This document shows, piece by piece, positions 43,706 to 53,897 of a stretch of 64,000 bases of DNA. This stretch comes from Paludibaculum fermentans (GTDB lineage: Bacteria; Acidobacteriota; Terriglobia; Bryobacterales; Bryobacteraceae). Within the stretch, counting starts at the first letter, position 1; every line of letters begins with the position of its first letter. The stretch is taken from positions 1,488,001 to 1,552,000 of the forward strand of contig NZ_CP063849.1 of assembly GCF_015277775.1 (NCBI RefSeq), in the 5' to 3' direction. A program made the translations under genes and the position numbers. The notes under the pieces were generated by a model. That model worked only from the letters and a program-made list of their open reading frames with translations. It ran no database searches and had not been told where the DNA came from.

Positions 43706-45895
43706 CTAAAACACCCGGCCCAACCGGAAAAACATGCGCCGGTCTCCACGATCCCCAATCCCCGCCCCAAAATACACCACCCCGAACGTCGTCTCGCCCA
43801 GCAATCCGAACGATCCGCTATACCGCGGCATTGCCCCCACCGCCGGAGTCCACGCCTTGCCGCTCTCCAGTCCGGCCGTCAGATAGAACCGCCCGAACAG
43901 CGACAGCGAATCACTCGCCAACGTCCGCAATACCCGCGCGCCGCCGTAGTAGTAGTGGTTGCCCAACATGCGGCCGCGGCCCAAGGCATCAATGCGTCCC
44001 ACTCCGCCCAACGCAAATACCGTCGATAGCGCCTCTTCGTTTACCGTCGAGCCGCCTGCGAAATTCGTCAAAAATGAATAATTCTTATTGAACGGCCGGG
44101 CGTAGCCGAAAGCGATGTCGGCCATCGGATACGTCCTGTTCACGCCGGGATGGTCGATCACCCACGCACCCTGCACCGAGGCACGCACCCCGCGCCGCGG
44201 CACCAGCGCACTGTCCTGTCCCTCAAAGACCCACTTCACGTGGAAGTCCGTGTAGCGGCCCTTGATCGGGTCAAAGGAGTTGACGCCCTTGGTCACCGCC
44301 AACCGGTCGTGGCTCAGCGTGTACCCCATCCTCAGTTCCTGAAAACGCCCAAAGGCATAACCCGCATCCACCGTGCTGCCCGTCTGGCGCGTCGTGAAAT
44401 CCGATACCTGCTGGTCGCCCTGGTACAACGGCAGGCTGTCTTCGAGATAAAACAGCCGCGGCGCCACAAACCACTTGCCGCCGGCAATGCGGTAGTAGTA
44501 TTCGGTCGTCGCCCGGTTGAACTGGCCAATGCTCAAGTCAGACCGCCACTCCGACGCCGGACCGCCCAGGTCCAACACCGTGAACCGGCCTCCAATGCCG
44601 AAACGGAAACCCTCCTGGCGCGACGCATCCAGCAGAAACGCCACCTTCAGAAACGGCGGACCGTAATCCTTCTCATGCACGCTCACCCGGATGCCCGGCA
44701 GGTCACCGCGATGGACAAACGAGTAATTCGCCGTATCGAAGCGCCCCATGCCCGTGATCTTCGTCAGCTCGTTTTCCAGCTTGCCCCGATCCAGCGACTC
44801 GTTCGGATTCGCGGCAATCGCGTCGATCAGCGCTTCGGTTCGTTTCGGAGCGATGTCCCCATCCACCTCCACAAACGCCGGCTTTAACTCATCGCTGCGG
44901 CGCTTGGCCTGCCGCTGGGTGCTGTAGGCCGCGTACTCCTCGGGACTCAGGCTCAGCTTCTGCAGCATCGCCTTCTTCGCCGAGGCCGCCGCGTAGCCTC
45001 GCTCTTCCAGGTCTTTCCACTTCAGGTAGTCGTTGGTGCCGAAGCCGCTCAGGTCGGGCATCAACACCATATCGGCCATGCCCAGGCTGCGCCGTTCGTT
45101 CGCCGTGATCATCACGCTGATGCTGCGCGCCGCCACCCCCAGCAACGATCGGAACTGCGCCTCTTCCGGCGGCTTGTCCAGGGCGACAGCGATCACGATA
45201 TCGGCCCCCATCTTCCTGACCACATCCACCGGGATGTTGTTGAGCAGGCCGCCATCCACCAGCGTCAGGTCGCCCATGCGGACAGGAGCGAACAAACCGG
45301 GCAAGGACATCGAAGCCCGCAGGGCGTCGAACAACGGACCCTTCTCGAAGACGACTTCCCGGCCCTTCTTCAAATCCGTAGCCACGCAGCGGAACGGCGT
45401 CGGCAGGTCGTCAAACTTCTGAATGTCGCCGTAAGGCGCCGCGAACCGGCTGATCACCAGCCCGACGCCCTGGCCGCCCGAAAGTCCAGACGGAAGCCGG
45501 ATGCCGCCCTTCAAGCCAAACTCCACCGCCGAGGGGTACTCCCGCTGGTCTTCCTTGCGCCGGTAGGCCATCTGGCGGAATGCAATCGACGGCGACAGGA
45601 CGCCGCTCCAATCGATCCCCTCGACGTAGTTCTCGATCTCCTTCGGCGAATGGGCGGTGGCGTACAACGCGCCCACCAGGCTGCCCATGCTGGTGCCCGC
45701 CACATAATCGACGGGGATCCGGTTCTCTTCCAGCCACTTCAGGACGCCGATGTGGGCCAGGCCGAACGCGCTGCCGCCCGACAGCGCCAGCCCGATCCTG
45801 GGCCGCTTGGGTTTCTGCGGATCCGCCGCCTCCTGCGCCGGAATCAACCGGCTGGCCAGCAGGCACGGGAGCAGGAAGCGCAGGGCAACTCTCAT
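43706..45895 (-). CDS. Patatin-like phospholipase with outer-membrane barrel (PlpD/type Vd-like)
   Basis: A 729-residue protein. A signal peptide is followed by a patatin domain: oxyanion loop SGGSAFG, nucleophile elbow GTSMG (Ser69) and VDGGLLNN with catalytic Asp214. A POTRA-like segment (FVEVDGDIAPKRTEALIDAI) precedes a BamA/Omp85-type 16-strand barrel (about 430-729) ending in Phe. This is the layout of type Vd autotransporters such as PlpD, which place a lipase at the cell surface. Activity towards phospholipids is inferred from the intact Ser-Asp dyad. Confidence 0.92.
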   Translation of the reverse strand: MRVALRFLLPCLLASRLIPAQEAADPQKPKRPRIGLALSGGSAFGLAHIGVLKWLEENRIPVDYVAGTSMGSLVGALYATAHSPKEIENYVEGIDWSGVLSPSIAFRQMAYRRKEDQREYPSAVEFGLKGGIRLPSGLSGGQGVGLVISRFAAPYGDIQKFDDLPTPFRCVATDLKKGREVVFEKGPLFDALRASMSLPGLFAPVRMGDLTLVDGGLLNNIPVDVVRKMGADIVIAVALDKPPEEAQFRSLLGVAARSISVMITANERRSLGMADMVLMPDLSGFGTNDYLKWKDLEERGYAAASAKKAMLQKLSLSPEEYAAYSTQRQAKRRSDELKPAFVEVDGDIAPKRTEALIDAIAANPNESLDRGKLENELTKITGMGRFDTANYSFVHRGDLPGIRVSVHEKDYGPPFLKVAFLLDASRQEGFRFGIGGRFTVLDLGGPASEWRSDLSIGQFNRATTEYYYRIAGGKWFVAPRLFYLEDSLPLYQGDQQVSDFTTRQTGSTVDAGYAFGRFQELRMGYTLSHDRLAVTKGVNSFDPIKGRYTDFHVKWVFEGQDSALVPRRGVRASVQGAWVIDHPGVNRTYPMADIAFGYARPFNKNYSFLTNFAGGSTVNEEALSTVFALGGVGRIDALGRGRMLGNHYYYGGARVLRTLASDSLSLFGRFYLTAGLESGKAWTPAVGAMPRYSGSFGLLGETTFGVVYFGAGIGDRGDRRMFFRLGRVF

Positions 45896-45952
45896 TGGGT
45901 TCGTTACCCCATGCTACCCTGTAACTCCATGCATGTTGAAATGGAGAGAGCC

Positions 45953-47308
45953 ATGGTTGCCTCTCGCCGACAGTGGGCTCCGGATTCCTGGAGCGGTCAT
46001 TCCGCCCTCCAGCAGCCCGAATACCCCAATCTCCCCGTGCTCCAGCGTGCGCTGGCGGAACTCTCCAACCTCCCTCCCCTGGTTACCAGTTGGGAAGTGG
46101 TGGCCCTGAAGGAGCAGCTCGCCCGCGCCGCGGCCGGCCAGTGCTTTGTTCTCCAGGGCGGCGATTGCGCCGAGCGTTTCGCCGACTGTTCGTCCCAGCG
46201 CATCGCCAATCAGCTCAAGATTCTCATTCAGATGAGCCTCGTCCTCGTGCAGGGCGCGCGCAAGCCGGTCGTCCGCATCGGACGCTTCGCCGGTCAGTAC
46301 GCCAAACCCCGCTCCGCTGACTACGAGGATGTCCAGGGCGTCCGCCTGCCCTCCTATCGCGGCGACCTCATCAACCGCCCCGAGCCCACGCTCGAAGCCC
46401 GCACGCCGGATCCCAACCTGCTGCTGCGTGGCTACGAACGCGCCGCCCTTACCCTCAACTTCATCCGGGCGCTGGTCAAAGGCGGCTTTGCCGACCTGCA
46501 TCACCCCGAATACTGGGATCTCGACTGGACCAAGCATTCGCCCCAGGCCGAGGAGTACCACAACCTCCTGCGCTCCATCACCGACAGCCTGCGCTTCATG
46601 GAGAACATCCTGGGCGCGCCGGCCGGCGGCAGCGACCGCATCGACTTCTATACCTCCCACGAGGCCCTGCACCTGGGCTACGAACAGGCCCAGACCCGCC
46701 AGGTGCCGCACCGCACCGGCTGGTACAACCTGTCCACCCACTTCCCCTGGATCGGCATCCGCACCATCGCCCCCGACGGCGCCCATGTCGAGTATATGCG
46801 CGGCATCGACAACCCCATCGGCATGAAGGTCGGCCAGGCCACCCCGCCCGATATGCTGTTGAAGCTGATGGACATCCTGGATCCTGACCGCGAGCCGGGC
46901 CGCCTGACCCTCATCCACCGTTTCGGGGCTGAGAAGATCGCCGCCGGGCTGCCGCCGCTGGTCGAAGCGGTGACGGCCGCCGGACGGCGCGTGCTGTGGA
47001 TCTGCGATCCCATGCACGGCAATACGAAGTCCACCAGCAGCGGCTACAAAACGCGAGACTTCGGCGAGATCGAGAGCGAACTCAGCCAGGCCTTCGACAT
47101 CCACGCCCGGCTGGGCTCCCACCTGGGCGGCGTCCACATTGAACTGACCGGCGAGAACGTGACGGAATGCACCGGCGGGGCTCGCGGCCTGAACGAGCAC
47201 GACCTGCACCGCGCGTACGAGACCGAGGTCGATCCGCGGCTGAACTACGAACAGTCGCTGGAACTGGCGCTGCTGGTGGCCAACAAACTCCGGGCCGAAT
47301 CGCGCTAA
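45953..47308 (+). CDS. Class II DAHP synthase
   Basis: A 451-residue 3-deoxy-D-arabino-heptulosonate-7-phosphate synthase, first step of the shikimate pathway (phosphoenolpyruvate plus erythrose-4-phosphate). Class II features: QPEYPN near the start, VLQGGDCAERF, GRFAGQYAKPRS, WICDPMHGNT, and GVHIELTGENVTECTGG. The ATG at 45953 has GGAGAG just upstream; two in-frame ATGs at 45929 and 45941 are less likely. It stands alone rather than in an aro operon. Length is typical of the microbial class II enzyme. Confidence 0.95.
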   Translation: MVASRRQWAPDSWSGHSALQQPEYPNLPVLQRALAELSNLPPLVTSWEVVALKEQLARAAAGQCFVLQGGDCAERFADCSSQRIANQLKILIQMSLVLVQGARKPVVRIGRFAGQYAKPRSADYEDVQGVRLPSYRGDLINRPEPTLEARTPDPNLLLRGYERAALTLNFIRALVKGGFADLHHPEYWDLDWTKHSPQAEEYHNLLRSITDSLRFMENILGAPAGGSDRIDFYTSHEALHLGYEQAQTRQVPHRTGWYNLSTHFPWIGIRTIAPDGAHVEYMRGIDNPIGMKVGQATPPDMLLKLMDILDPDREPGRLTLIHRFGAEKIAAGLPPLVEAVTAAGRRVLWICDPMHGNTKSTSSGYKTRDFGEIESELSQAFDIHARLGSHLGGVHIELTGENVTECTGGARGLNEHDLHRAYETEVDPRLNYEQSLELALLVANKLRAESR

Positions 47309-47335
47309 TCCGCCCGGCCGGTCCAGCCGCGCACT

Positions 47336-48643
47336 TCAGAAGGAATAAGACTGGAAGAAGTAGACATAGACCGGCGCGATGCCGGGCGTAGCCTTGCGGA
47401 TGAACTCGCCCTTCACGAAGACCCCGCAGCCTGCCCCGAACAACAGCGGTTTCACCGGCCGCCAGGTGGCGAAGAAGTCGAAGTCTTCCCCCACATGCCG
47501 GCCCGCTGAGCCGCTGGCGGAACGCGCGATCTGGCGCCCGGCTCCCGTGTAGAGGCCGTCCCGGGCCTGCGCCAGCCAGTAGTCGTCGAACATCGCATTC
47601 AGCGTGACCTTCGGCCGCACGCGCCACACGGCTAAGCCACGGATATTGTGGAGGTTGCGCCAGCCAAACAGATCCTGGTGCCCGAACTTGTCGTGGTTCG
47701 CGGCGTACATCTGGTCAAACGTGGAACTGCGTGTCGAATCCTCGGGGTGGGCTGTGCCCGAGGCGTACTTATACTCCACGGAAGCATCCACCTTGCCGAT
47801 CGTCTTCGAGAGAACGGAAGACCAGGCCCCGGCCCGATGTGACGCGCTGCCCACATGCCCGCCTTGGACTACGCCTTCGACCGCATACTTCCACCCCGCC
47901 GCGATGGGCCCGGTCCAGCGGGAGCCAAACGAATTCACTCCGAGCGTGCCCTGCCCCGTGAAGCCGCCGGCCGCGTCCTGGTCATGGCGCAGGAGGTACA
48001 CTTCGGCCCGGTGGCCGTGGGCCAGTTCGGGCAGCACGTTATAGGTACCCCAGACGCGATCGGACAGATTCATCCGGTTGAACTCACCGGGCCGGACCCG
48101 AGGCGGAGACACCATCAGAAATTCGATACGGGCTTGGCCCGCCTGCCACCAGACCCGCGCGTGATCGAACGTGCGGGCCACGTTGCTCCAGTCCGGCACG
48201 CCGATCAGCCGGCTATCGCCGAAGTTGAACATCCGGCGGCCTGCGCTGAGCCCGAAACCGCGCTTCGCATCGCCGTTGATTTCCAGGTAGGCCTCCTGCA
48301 GATCCGCGGGATCCCGTACCGTATTGGGCGCATTCAGGCCGTAAAGCGGGGCCCGCGAGTCCTGCATCCTGGCCGCGAACTTAAGCCAGCCGGCCGGCTT
48401 CCAGGCGATGCCGACGCGCGTCCGGATAAAGTCGGCGCTACGGTCGGGATCAAAGCCAAAACTCTGGCCTTCGCGGTGCTCCAAACGGCTGCGGACCTCG
48501 AAGGAGAGCGACAGCGTGCCCCCGCTGGACTTACCAATCGCTTGATTCAGAAGGTCGCCGGCAGCCCACCATTGCGCGCCCAGGGGTGCCTGGCTGAAAC
48601 AGGTGGCCGCCGCCAACGGCCAAAGCCAACGGCGGAACTGCAT
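47336..48643 (-). CDS. Alginate-export-like outer-membrane porin
   Basis: A 435-residue protein with a signal peptide (LWPLAAATCFSQAPLGAQ) and repeated amphipathic strands typical of the alginate_exp (AlgE) barrel: EVRSRLEHREGQSFGFDPDRSADFIRTRVG, LQEAYLEI, SAGRRMFNFGDSRLIG, ending in YSF with a terminal Phe. AlgE-type porins pass anionic polysaccharides or sugars, but many members have other roles. It is 27 bases downstream of a membrane-bound winged-helix regulator, which may control it. Confidence 0.85.
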   Translation of the reverse strand: MQFRRWLWPLAAATCFSQAPLGAQWWAAGDLLNQAIGKSSGGTLSLSFEVRSRLEHREGQSFGFDPDRSADFIRTRVGIAWKPAGWLKFAARMQDSRAPLYGLNAPNTVRDPADLQEAYLEINGDAKRGFGLSAGRRMFNFGDSRLIGVPDWSNVARTFDHARVWWQAGQARIEFLMVSPPRVRPGEFNRMNLSDRVWGTYNVLPELAHGHRAEVYLLRHDQDAAGGFTGQGTLGVNSFGSRWTGPIAAGWKYAVEGVVQGGHVGSASHRAGAWSSVLSKTIGKVDASVEYKYASGTAHPEDSTRSSTFDQMYAANHDKFGHQDLFGWRNLHNIRGLAVWRVRPKVTLNAMFDDYWLAQARDGLYTGAGRQIARSASGSAGRHVGEDFDFFATWRPVKPLLFGAGCGVFVKGEFIRKATPGIAPVYVYFFQSYSF

Positions 48644-48670
48644 CAGCGGAACATATCACAGCCAGGCGCG

Positions 48671-49948
48671 CTAATGCCGCCGCCAGGCGATCACCTGGAA
48701 CTGGGGCACGGTGTTGACCACCATTTTGCCTTCCAGCAGAAACTCAAAGTGCGGCACCGGTTCGTCTCCCTTGAGGCCCAGGGTACTGCGGAAAGCCTCC
48801 ACCCAATGCTCGTTCGTCACGAACTCACCGCCCGCTTCGGTGGCCTGGACATCGGTGCCCGAGATCAGCAGGACGCTCCCGTTGCCCTTCGGATTCGGCA
48901 GGTAAGCCACGCGGCAGTAGCTCAGCGTGCTCCACTGCCCGCGATAATCCGCCTGCTCGCCCGCCTTCGGCGAGACATTCTGGAAGTAGGCGAGTTTGGG
49001 CGATTCCTCGAAGATCGTGCGGAAGTTCAGCTTCTCCTCAAACAAACCCACCCAGGGGTTGGCGCGGCGGCTGCCCATCAGGATCGTGTTGTGCGTGGAC
49101 ACCTGCGGCATCGAGACATCCCGGGCCAGCACAACGTCGAGCCCCAGCCCGTTGGACGCCCCCACCAGGCCCATGCGCACGGCCAACGCCGCATCCGCGA
49201 TGCCGGTGAAGCGGCGGTAGGCCACGTTGAGCGTCAGGGCCCGCAGGGCGGGATCCTCGATCGACTTGGTGGCCATCCGCTCGAACGCCTTGCTCTCATA
49301 CTCCTGCACCGAGATCTGGTGTTTGATCTGGTCCTGCAGCACCAGGATGTTGCCATCGGCCAGCACCAGGTAGGTGTGCAGGCCGTTCTGAAACATCTGC
49401 TGCCAGAATTTGTCCACCATGGGCTTGTTGCCCAGGCCCAGTTGAGCGCGGTGGCGCAGGTCGTAGTTCTGCAGGGCGAGCAGCCCGCAAGCCAGGATGA
49501 GCACGGCCACCACGCCGGCCAGGATGTAGCCGCGGCGGGTGCGGCGGCCCAGCAGTTCCAACGGGTCCTGTTCGGCTTCGGCGGAGCGCGGATGAAAGAC
49601 GATCGAGTACGATCCCTTCGGCAGCTCGAGCCCCAGCGCTTCGTCCTTCCCCTCTTCGGCGAAATACTGGTGAATCTTCTTGCGGAGTTGGGAGATCTGA
49701 ACTCTTACCAGCGTATCCTGGCTGGTGTCGTACGACTGCGGCCGCCCGAACACGGACACACCGATCTCCTGCTCACGAATCACGTGATTCGGATCCCGCA
49801 GAGAGCGTTCTCCCACAAACAGTAGGAGCTCCCGGCAGCGATTCGATTTCTGGAAGGCGGAACTGGCTGCCACCCGGTGCAGTAACGCCCACCTCTCGTC
49901 TTGTAACGGGAGCGGGACCACTGGGCGCGGATGCGGGTCGGAGGCCAT
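48671..49948 (-). CDS. Membrane-anchored winged-helix regulator (CadC/ToxR-like plan)
   Basis: A 425-residue protein. The N-terminal 120 residues hold a winged-helix-type DNA-binding domain (LLLFVGERSLRDPNHVIREQEIGVSVFGRPQSYDTSQDTLVRVQISQLRKKI; PKGSYSIVF). One transmembrane helix (about 142-160, ILAGVVAVLILACGLLAL) separates it from a C-terminal domain that should lie in the periplasm. Such one-component regulators are frequent in Acidobacteriota. It is followed by the porin gene and diverges from the second Oar-like receptor, both plausible targets. Confidence 0.87.
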   Translation of the reverse strand: MASDPHPRPVVPLPLQDERWALLHRVAASSAFQKSNRCRELLLFVGERSLRDPNHVIREQEIGVSVFGRPQSYDTSQDTLVRVQISQLRKKIHQYFAEEGKDEALGLELPKGSYSIVFHPRSAEAEQDPLELLGRRTRRGYILAGVVAVLILACGLLALQNYDLRHRAQLGLGNKPMVDKFWQQMFQNGLHTYLVLADGNILVLQDQIKHQISVQEYESKAFERMATKSIEDPALRALTLNVAYRRFTGIADAALAVRMGLVGASNGLGLDVVLARDVSMPQVSTHNTILMGSRRANPWVGLFEEKLNFRTIFEESPKLAYFQNVSPKAGEQADYRGQWSTLSYCRVAYLPNPKGNGSVLLISGTDVQATEAGGEFVTNEHWVEAFRSTLGLKGDEPVPHFEFLLEGKMVVNTVPQFQVIAWRRH

Positions 49949-50366
49949 CTTCAGCAGCAGAGGGCAGCAGGGCGTTAACCCCGCCGCAACTCTGACGGAA
50001 GTATAACATTTCAGATGCTTACCGCAAGCGGAAAGGGCCTCCAGGGATAGCCTCCGGAGACGGCCTGAAATGCGCTTGGCCGGGGCGAGAGGACCGCCAT
50101 TTCACGGAGAATTCGCCGAGAATACACTTGTTCCGCAAGGACCAATCTGACAACCCTGTACTAGTTAGTCTAATGCTGCAGGGTAAAGTGGGTCACAACG
50201 CCAATCTGAGGGGTCCGCGCGGCGTGGCGCTCCCGAGTCTCAAAGCTCCCTGTTTCCGGATTGACTGGTATCCCGATGCACGTGTCGAAGATTTAGTGAG
50301 ACGTTCTCCAGCGCCTGGTTCCATCTCTTCCGCCGAACCAAGGCCTCGTTCTTAGGAGTTCAATTT
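49949..50366. other. Intergenic region, 418 bases
   Basis: A divergent control region between the winged-helix regulator and the second Oar-like receptor. No gene is visible on either strand. It contains a sigma-70-like promoter for the receptor (50147-50174) and a long untranslated leader of about 180 bases. Confidence 0.65.
50147..50174 (+). promoter_or_regulatory. Probable promoter of the second Oar-like receptor
   Basis: CTGACA (50147-50152), 16-base spacer, TCTAAT (50169-50174). The receptor ATG lies 193 bases past the -10, preceded by AGGAG at 50355-50359. Confidence 0.45.
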
Positions 50367-53300
50367 ATGCACCAATTCCGAACCAGCCTAGCGCGCGCCC
50401 TTCCGCTAGTCCTACTCCTGATTTCCGCCATCCTGCCGCTCAGCGCGCAGGATCCTCGCGGCACGATCCTCGGACGTGTCGTTGACGGTACAGGCGCTGT
50501 CGTCCCCAACGCAGAGGTCCGGGCCATCAATGACAGCACTGGCGTTGCTGTGTCGGGCAAGACAAACAACTCCGGCAACTATGTCCTCCCTTACCTGATT
50601 ACCGGCAACTACACCATCACCTGCGAGCTGACCGGTTTCAAGAAGTTCCTGCGCCAGGCTGTCCAGGTGCGCATTAACGATAGCGTCGAGGTCGATATCG
50701 ATCTCCAGGTTGGCGCGACTTCCGAGACCATGGAGGTCAAGGACACGACCCCGCTGTTGTCGACCGCGGAAGCATCCCTCGGTCAGGTCATCGACGAACG
50801 CCGTGTTCTCGAACTGCCCCAGTTCGCCGGCAACGCGATGGACCTGGTCCACCTCGCCCCGGGTACCGTAAACGGCACCAACATGCGCCTGCGCAAAGCG
50901 GGCTTCAACAGCGCCCCTTCCACCTTCTCAACGGACGGCGGCGGCAACAACCAGAACGAGTTCTCGATCGACGGTGTGTCCAATACATATAGTGATGGCA
51001 CCGCCCCCCGCGTCGCCTTCTCGCCGCCGCAGACCGCCATCGCCGAATTCAAGGTGCAGACGTCGGCGTTCGACGCCTCGCTGGGCCACACCATGGGCAG
51101 CACGGTGAACGTCTCGACGAAGTCGGGCACGAACACGCTGCACGGCGAAGCGCACGAGTGGTTCCGCCACTCCGCCCTGGACGCCCCCACCATCTTCCAG
51201 AACAAGTCGGGCCAACCCATTTCGATCTACCAGGACAACCGCTACGGCGCCTCGGCCGGAGCTCCTGTGTACATCCCGAAGTTGTACAACGGCAAGAACC
51301 GCACCTTCTGGTTCTTTGCGTACGAAGCCAACAAGTTCGGCAACCCCGATTCCGGCGGCAACATCCTGTCCACGGTGCCGACGGCCAAGATGCACGAAGG
51401 CGACCTGTCGGAGTACCTGGGCCTCGGCGCTGCGTACCAGTTCTACGATCCCAAGTCGACTACCCTAACGGGCGGCAAGTATGTGCGGACGCCGGTTCCC
51501 AACAACATCATCCCGAAAAGCCAACTGGACAAGGTGGGTGTAAACTTCATCAATCTTTACCCGCTGCCGAACCAGCAGGGCACCCTTGATTTCCGGAACA
51601 ACTACTATCGCTCCGGCAAGGCGCTGGAAGATTACTGGGTCTGGATCACCCGCCTCGACCACGCGTTCAGCGAGAATCACCGCGTATTCCTGCGCCTGCA
51701 CCGCGACTACTGGCAGGAAGACAAGAACCGCAATTTCAACAACGACGTGAACGGCGTCATCCTGAACCGCAACAACAAGGGCATCGCCTTCGACGACGTG
51801 TATGTGTTCAGCCCCAGCTTCCTGCTGAACTTCCGCTATGGCCTGACGTTCCAGGATTTCCCTGAGCGCCGCACCTCGCAGGGCTATGATCTGGCCTCGC
51901 TCGGCTTGTCCTCCAACCTGATCAGCCAGCTGCCGGATAAGAAGATCGCGCCGATTCCGAATATTCAAGTCACGCCGTTCAGCCAGATCTCCCAGTGGGA
52001 GTCGCAGGACGGAGTCACCGCGTCGACGACCAACTCGTTCGTCGGCAACTTCACCAAGATGAAGGGCAACCACACGCTGCGCTTCGGTCCGGAATTCCGC
52101 GTTTACCGGGAGAGCCGCAACCGCTACGGTTCAGGCCTGTCTCCTCAGTACATCTACGACGCCACGTATACGAAGGCCAACGATACGGCGGGCAACCCGA
52201 CACTCGGCGGCCAGCTCGCCTCGATGCTCTATGGCATCCCGGGCAACAGCCCCAACTCGATCAGCAACATGAACAGGACGGCGTCTTACGTGGAGCAGGA
52301 TAAGTATTTCGCTGTCTATCTCCAGGACGACTGGAAGTTGTCGCGGAAGCTGACGGTGAACCTGGGCCTGCGGTACGAGTATGAATCGCCGATGACCGAG
52401 CGCTTCGATCGTGGGGCCATCCACTATGACTCCTCCACCCCCAATCCGGTGAATGAGGCGGCCAAGGCCAACTACGCGAAGAATCCTATCCCCGAGTTGG
52501 CCGTCACGCAGTTCGCAGCTATCGGCGGCCTGACCTTCGCGAACGTCGGCCGCAATCCGCGCACCTTCTGGGAGCCCGAGAAACTCAACTTCCAGCCCCG
52601 CGCCGGCTTCGCCTACCAGTACAGGCCCAAGACCATCATCCGCGGCGGATATGGAATCTACACCGCGTCCATCGGGGTCAATTACACAAACACGAACCAG
52701 ACCGGTTTCTCCCAGTCGACGCAGATGCTGCCTTCGCTGGACAACGGACTGACCTTCTTCGCAACGAACGCGAATCCCTTCCCGAACGGGCTCATTTCGC
52801 CCGCGGGCGCATCGGGCGGGCTGAGCACGAACCTCGGCCAGCAGGTGCAATTCTTCAGCGATCGCCGCAGCCATCCTTACTCGCAGCGCTGGAGCTTTGG
52901 CATTCAGCAGGAGTTCCCCCAGAAGTTCCTCGTTGAGGCGGCGTATGTGGGCAACCGCAATACACGTCTGGGTATTAACCGCGAACTCAGCTACACACCG
53001 GCCCAGTATCTCAGCACCTCTCCGGTGCGCGATCAGGCCACCATCGACTATCTCGGCAAGACCTTCCCGAATCCCTATTTCGGCTTGAGCCCCACCTACA
53101 CCGCCAACACGACCCGCGGCAGCCTGCTGCGCAATTACAGCCAGTTCAGTAGCGTTCAGATCCTCGCCGATCAGGCCGGCTACTCCTGGTATCACTCACT
53201 GCAGTCCCGCATTGAGCGCCGCTTCGCCAATGCCTGGACCGTGCAGGCCTCCTACACCTGGTCAAAGGCCATGGAAGCCACCGAGTTCATGAACTCGCAG

Positions 53301-53873
53301 GACCCCATGCCCTACGAGAGCATCGCCAGTCTTGACCGCACGCACCGCCTCACCGGCTCCGGCATCTGGGAAATCCCGTTCGGCCGCGGCCGCCACTTCG
53401 GCTCCGGCATGAACAAGGCTGTCGACTTCGTAGCCGGCGGCTGGCAGTTGGGCGGCATCTATCAGCACCAGAGCGGCGCGCCGCTCGGCTTCGGCAACCG
53501 CATCTTCAACGGCGACGTGAAGAACTTTGTGAAGCCCGAGAATGAACGCAATGTGGACGCCTGGTTCACGCCCGCCAAGACCGTCGGTTTCGAGACCAAT
53601 GGCACCCTGCAGTTGGCCTCGAACCTGCGCCGCTTCCCACTGCGCTTCAGCTCCGCCCGCGGCCCCAATCAGGATCGGTGGGACTTCTCGCTGATCAAGA
53701 ACTTCCGCCTCAGTGAGCGCTGGAACACGCAGTTCCGCGCTGAGACCTTCAACGCCCTCAACCATCCGAACCTCTACGATCCCAACACGGATCCGACCAG
53801 CCCCTCGTATGGCAGCATCACCGGCCAGGACACACCCCGATCCTGGCAGATGTCGCTGAAACTGACGTTCTAG
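50367..53873 (+). CDS. Oar-like TonB-dependent receptor 2
   Basis: A 1168-residue outer-membrane protein. Signal peptide (about 1-28), carboxypeptidase-regulatory domain (GTILGRVVDGTGAVVPNAEVRAIND ... GNYVLPYLITGNYTITCE), plug (FSIDGVSNTYSDG; MGSTVNVSTKSGTNTLHG) and a large barrel ending MSLKLTF. It shares the plan of the receptor at 37.7 kb but little contiguous identity, so they likely take different ligands. AGGAG precedes the ATG. A membrane-bound winged-helix regulator is divergent from it. Confidence 0.94.
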   Translation: MHQFRTSLARALPLVLLLISAILPLSAQDPRGTILGRVVDGTGAVVPNAEVRAINDSTGVAVSGKTNNSGNYVLPYLITGNYTITCELTGFKKFLRQAVQVRINDSVEVDIDLQVGATSETMEVKDTTPLLSTAEASLGQVIDERRVLELPQFAGNAMDLVHLAPGTVNGTNMRLRKAGFNSAPSTFSTDGGGNNQNEFSIDGVSNTYSDGTAPRVAFSPPQTAIAEFKVQTSAFDASLGHTMGSTVNVSTKSGTNTLHGEAHEWFRHSALDAPTIFQNKSGQPISIYQDNRYGASAGAPVYIPKLYNGKNRTFWFFAYEANKFGNPDSGGNILSTVPTAKMHEGDLSEYLGLGAAYQFYDPKSTTLTGGKYVRTPVPNNIIPKSQLDKVGVNFINLYPLPNQQGTLDFRNNYYRSGKALEDYWVWITRLDHAFSENHRVFLRLHRDYWQEDKNRNFNNDVNGVILNRNNKGIAFDDVYVFSPSFLLNFRYGLTFQDFPERRTSQGYDLASLGLSSNLISQLPDKKIAPIPNIQVTPFSQISQWESQDGVTASTTNSFVGNFTKMKGNHTLRFGPEFRVYRESRNRYGSGLSPQYIYDATYTKANDTAGNPTLGGQLASMLYGIPGNSPNSISNMNRTASYVEQDKYFAVYLQDDWKLSRKLTVNLGLRYEYESPMTERFDRGAIHYDSSTPNPVNEAAKANYAKNPIPELAVTQFAAIGGLTFANVGRNPRTFWEPEKLNFQPRAGFAYQYRPKTIIRGGYGIYTASIGVNYTNTNQTGFSQSTQMLPSLDNGLTFFATNANPFPNGLISPAGASGGLSTNLGQQVQFFSDRRSHPYSQRWSFGIQQEFPQKFLVEAAYVGNRNTRLGINRELSYTPAQYLSTSPVRDQATIDYLGKTFPNPYFGLSPTYTANTTRGSLLRNYSQFSSVQILADQAGYSWYHSLQSRIERRFANAWTVQASYTWSKAMEATEFMNSQDPMPYESIASLDRTHRLTGSGIWEIPFGRGRHFGSGMNKAVDFVAGGWQLGGIYQHQSGAPLGFGNRIFNGDVKNFVKPENERNVDAWFTPAKTVGFETNGTLQLASNLRRFPLRFSSARGPNQDRWDFSLIKNFRLSERWNTQFRAETFNALNHPNLYDPNTDPTSPSYGSITGQDTPRSWQMSLKLTF

Positions 53874-53897
53874 GCAACGGTCAGCCCGTTCAAGGGT

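Noticed and set aside
42127-44091. 654-residue plus-strand open frame over three minus-strand genes
   Set aside because: Crosses several genes and has no coherent composition or start site.
47855-49825. 656-residue plus-strand open frame over the porin and regulator genes
   Set aside because: Antisense shadow of a recognisable porin and a winged-helix regulator.
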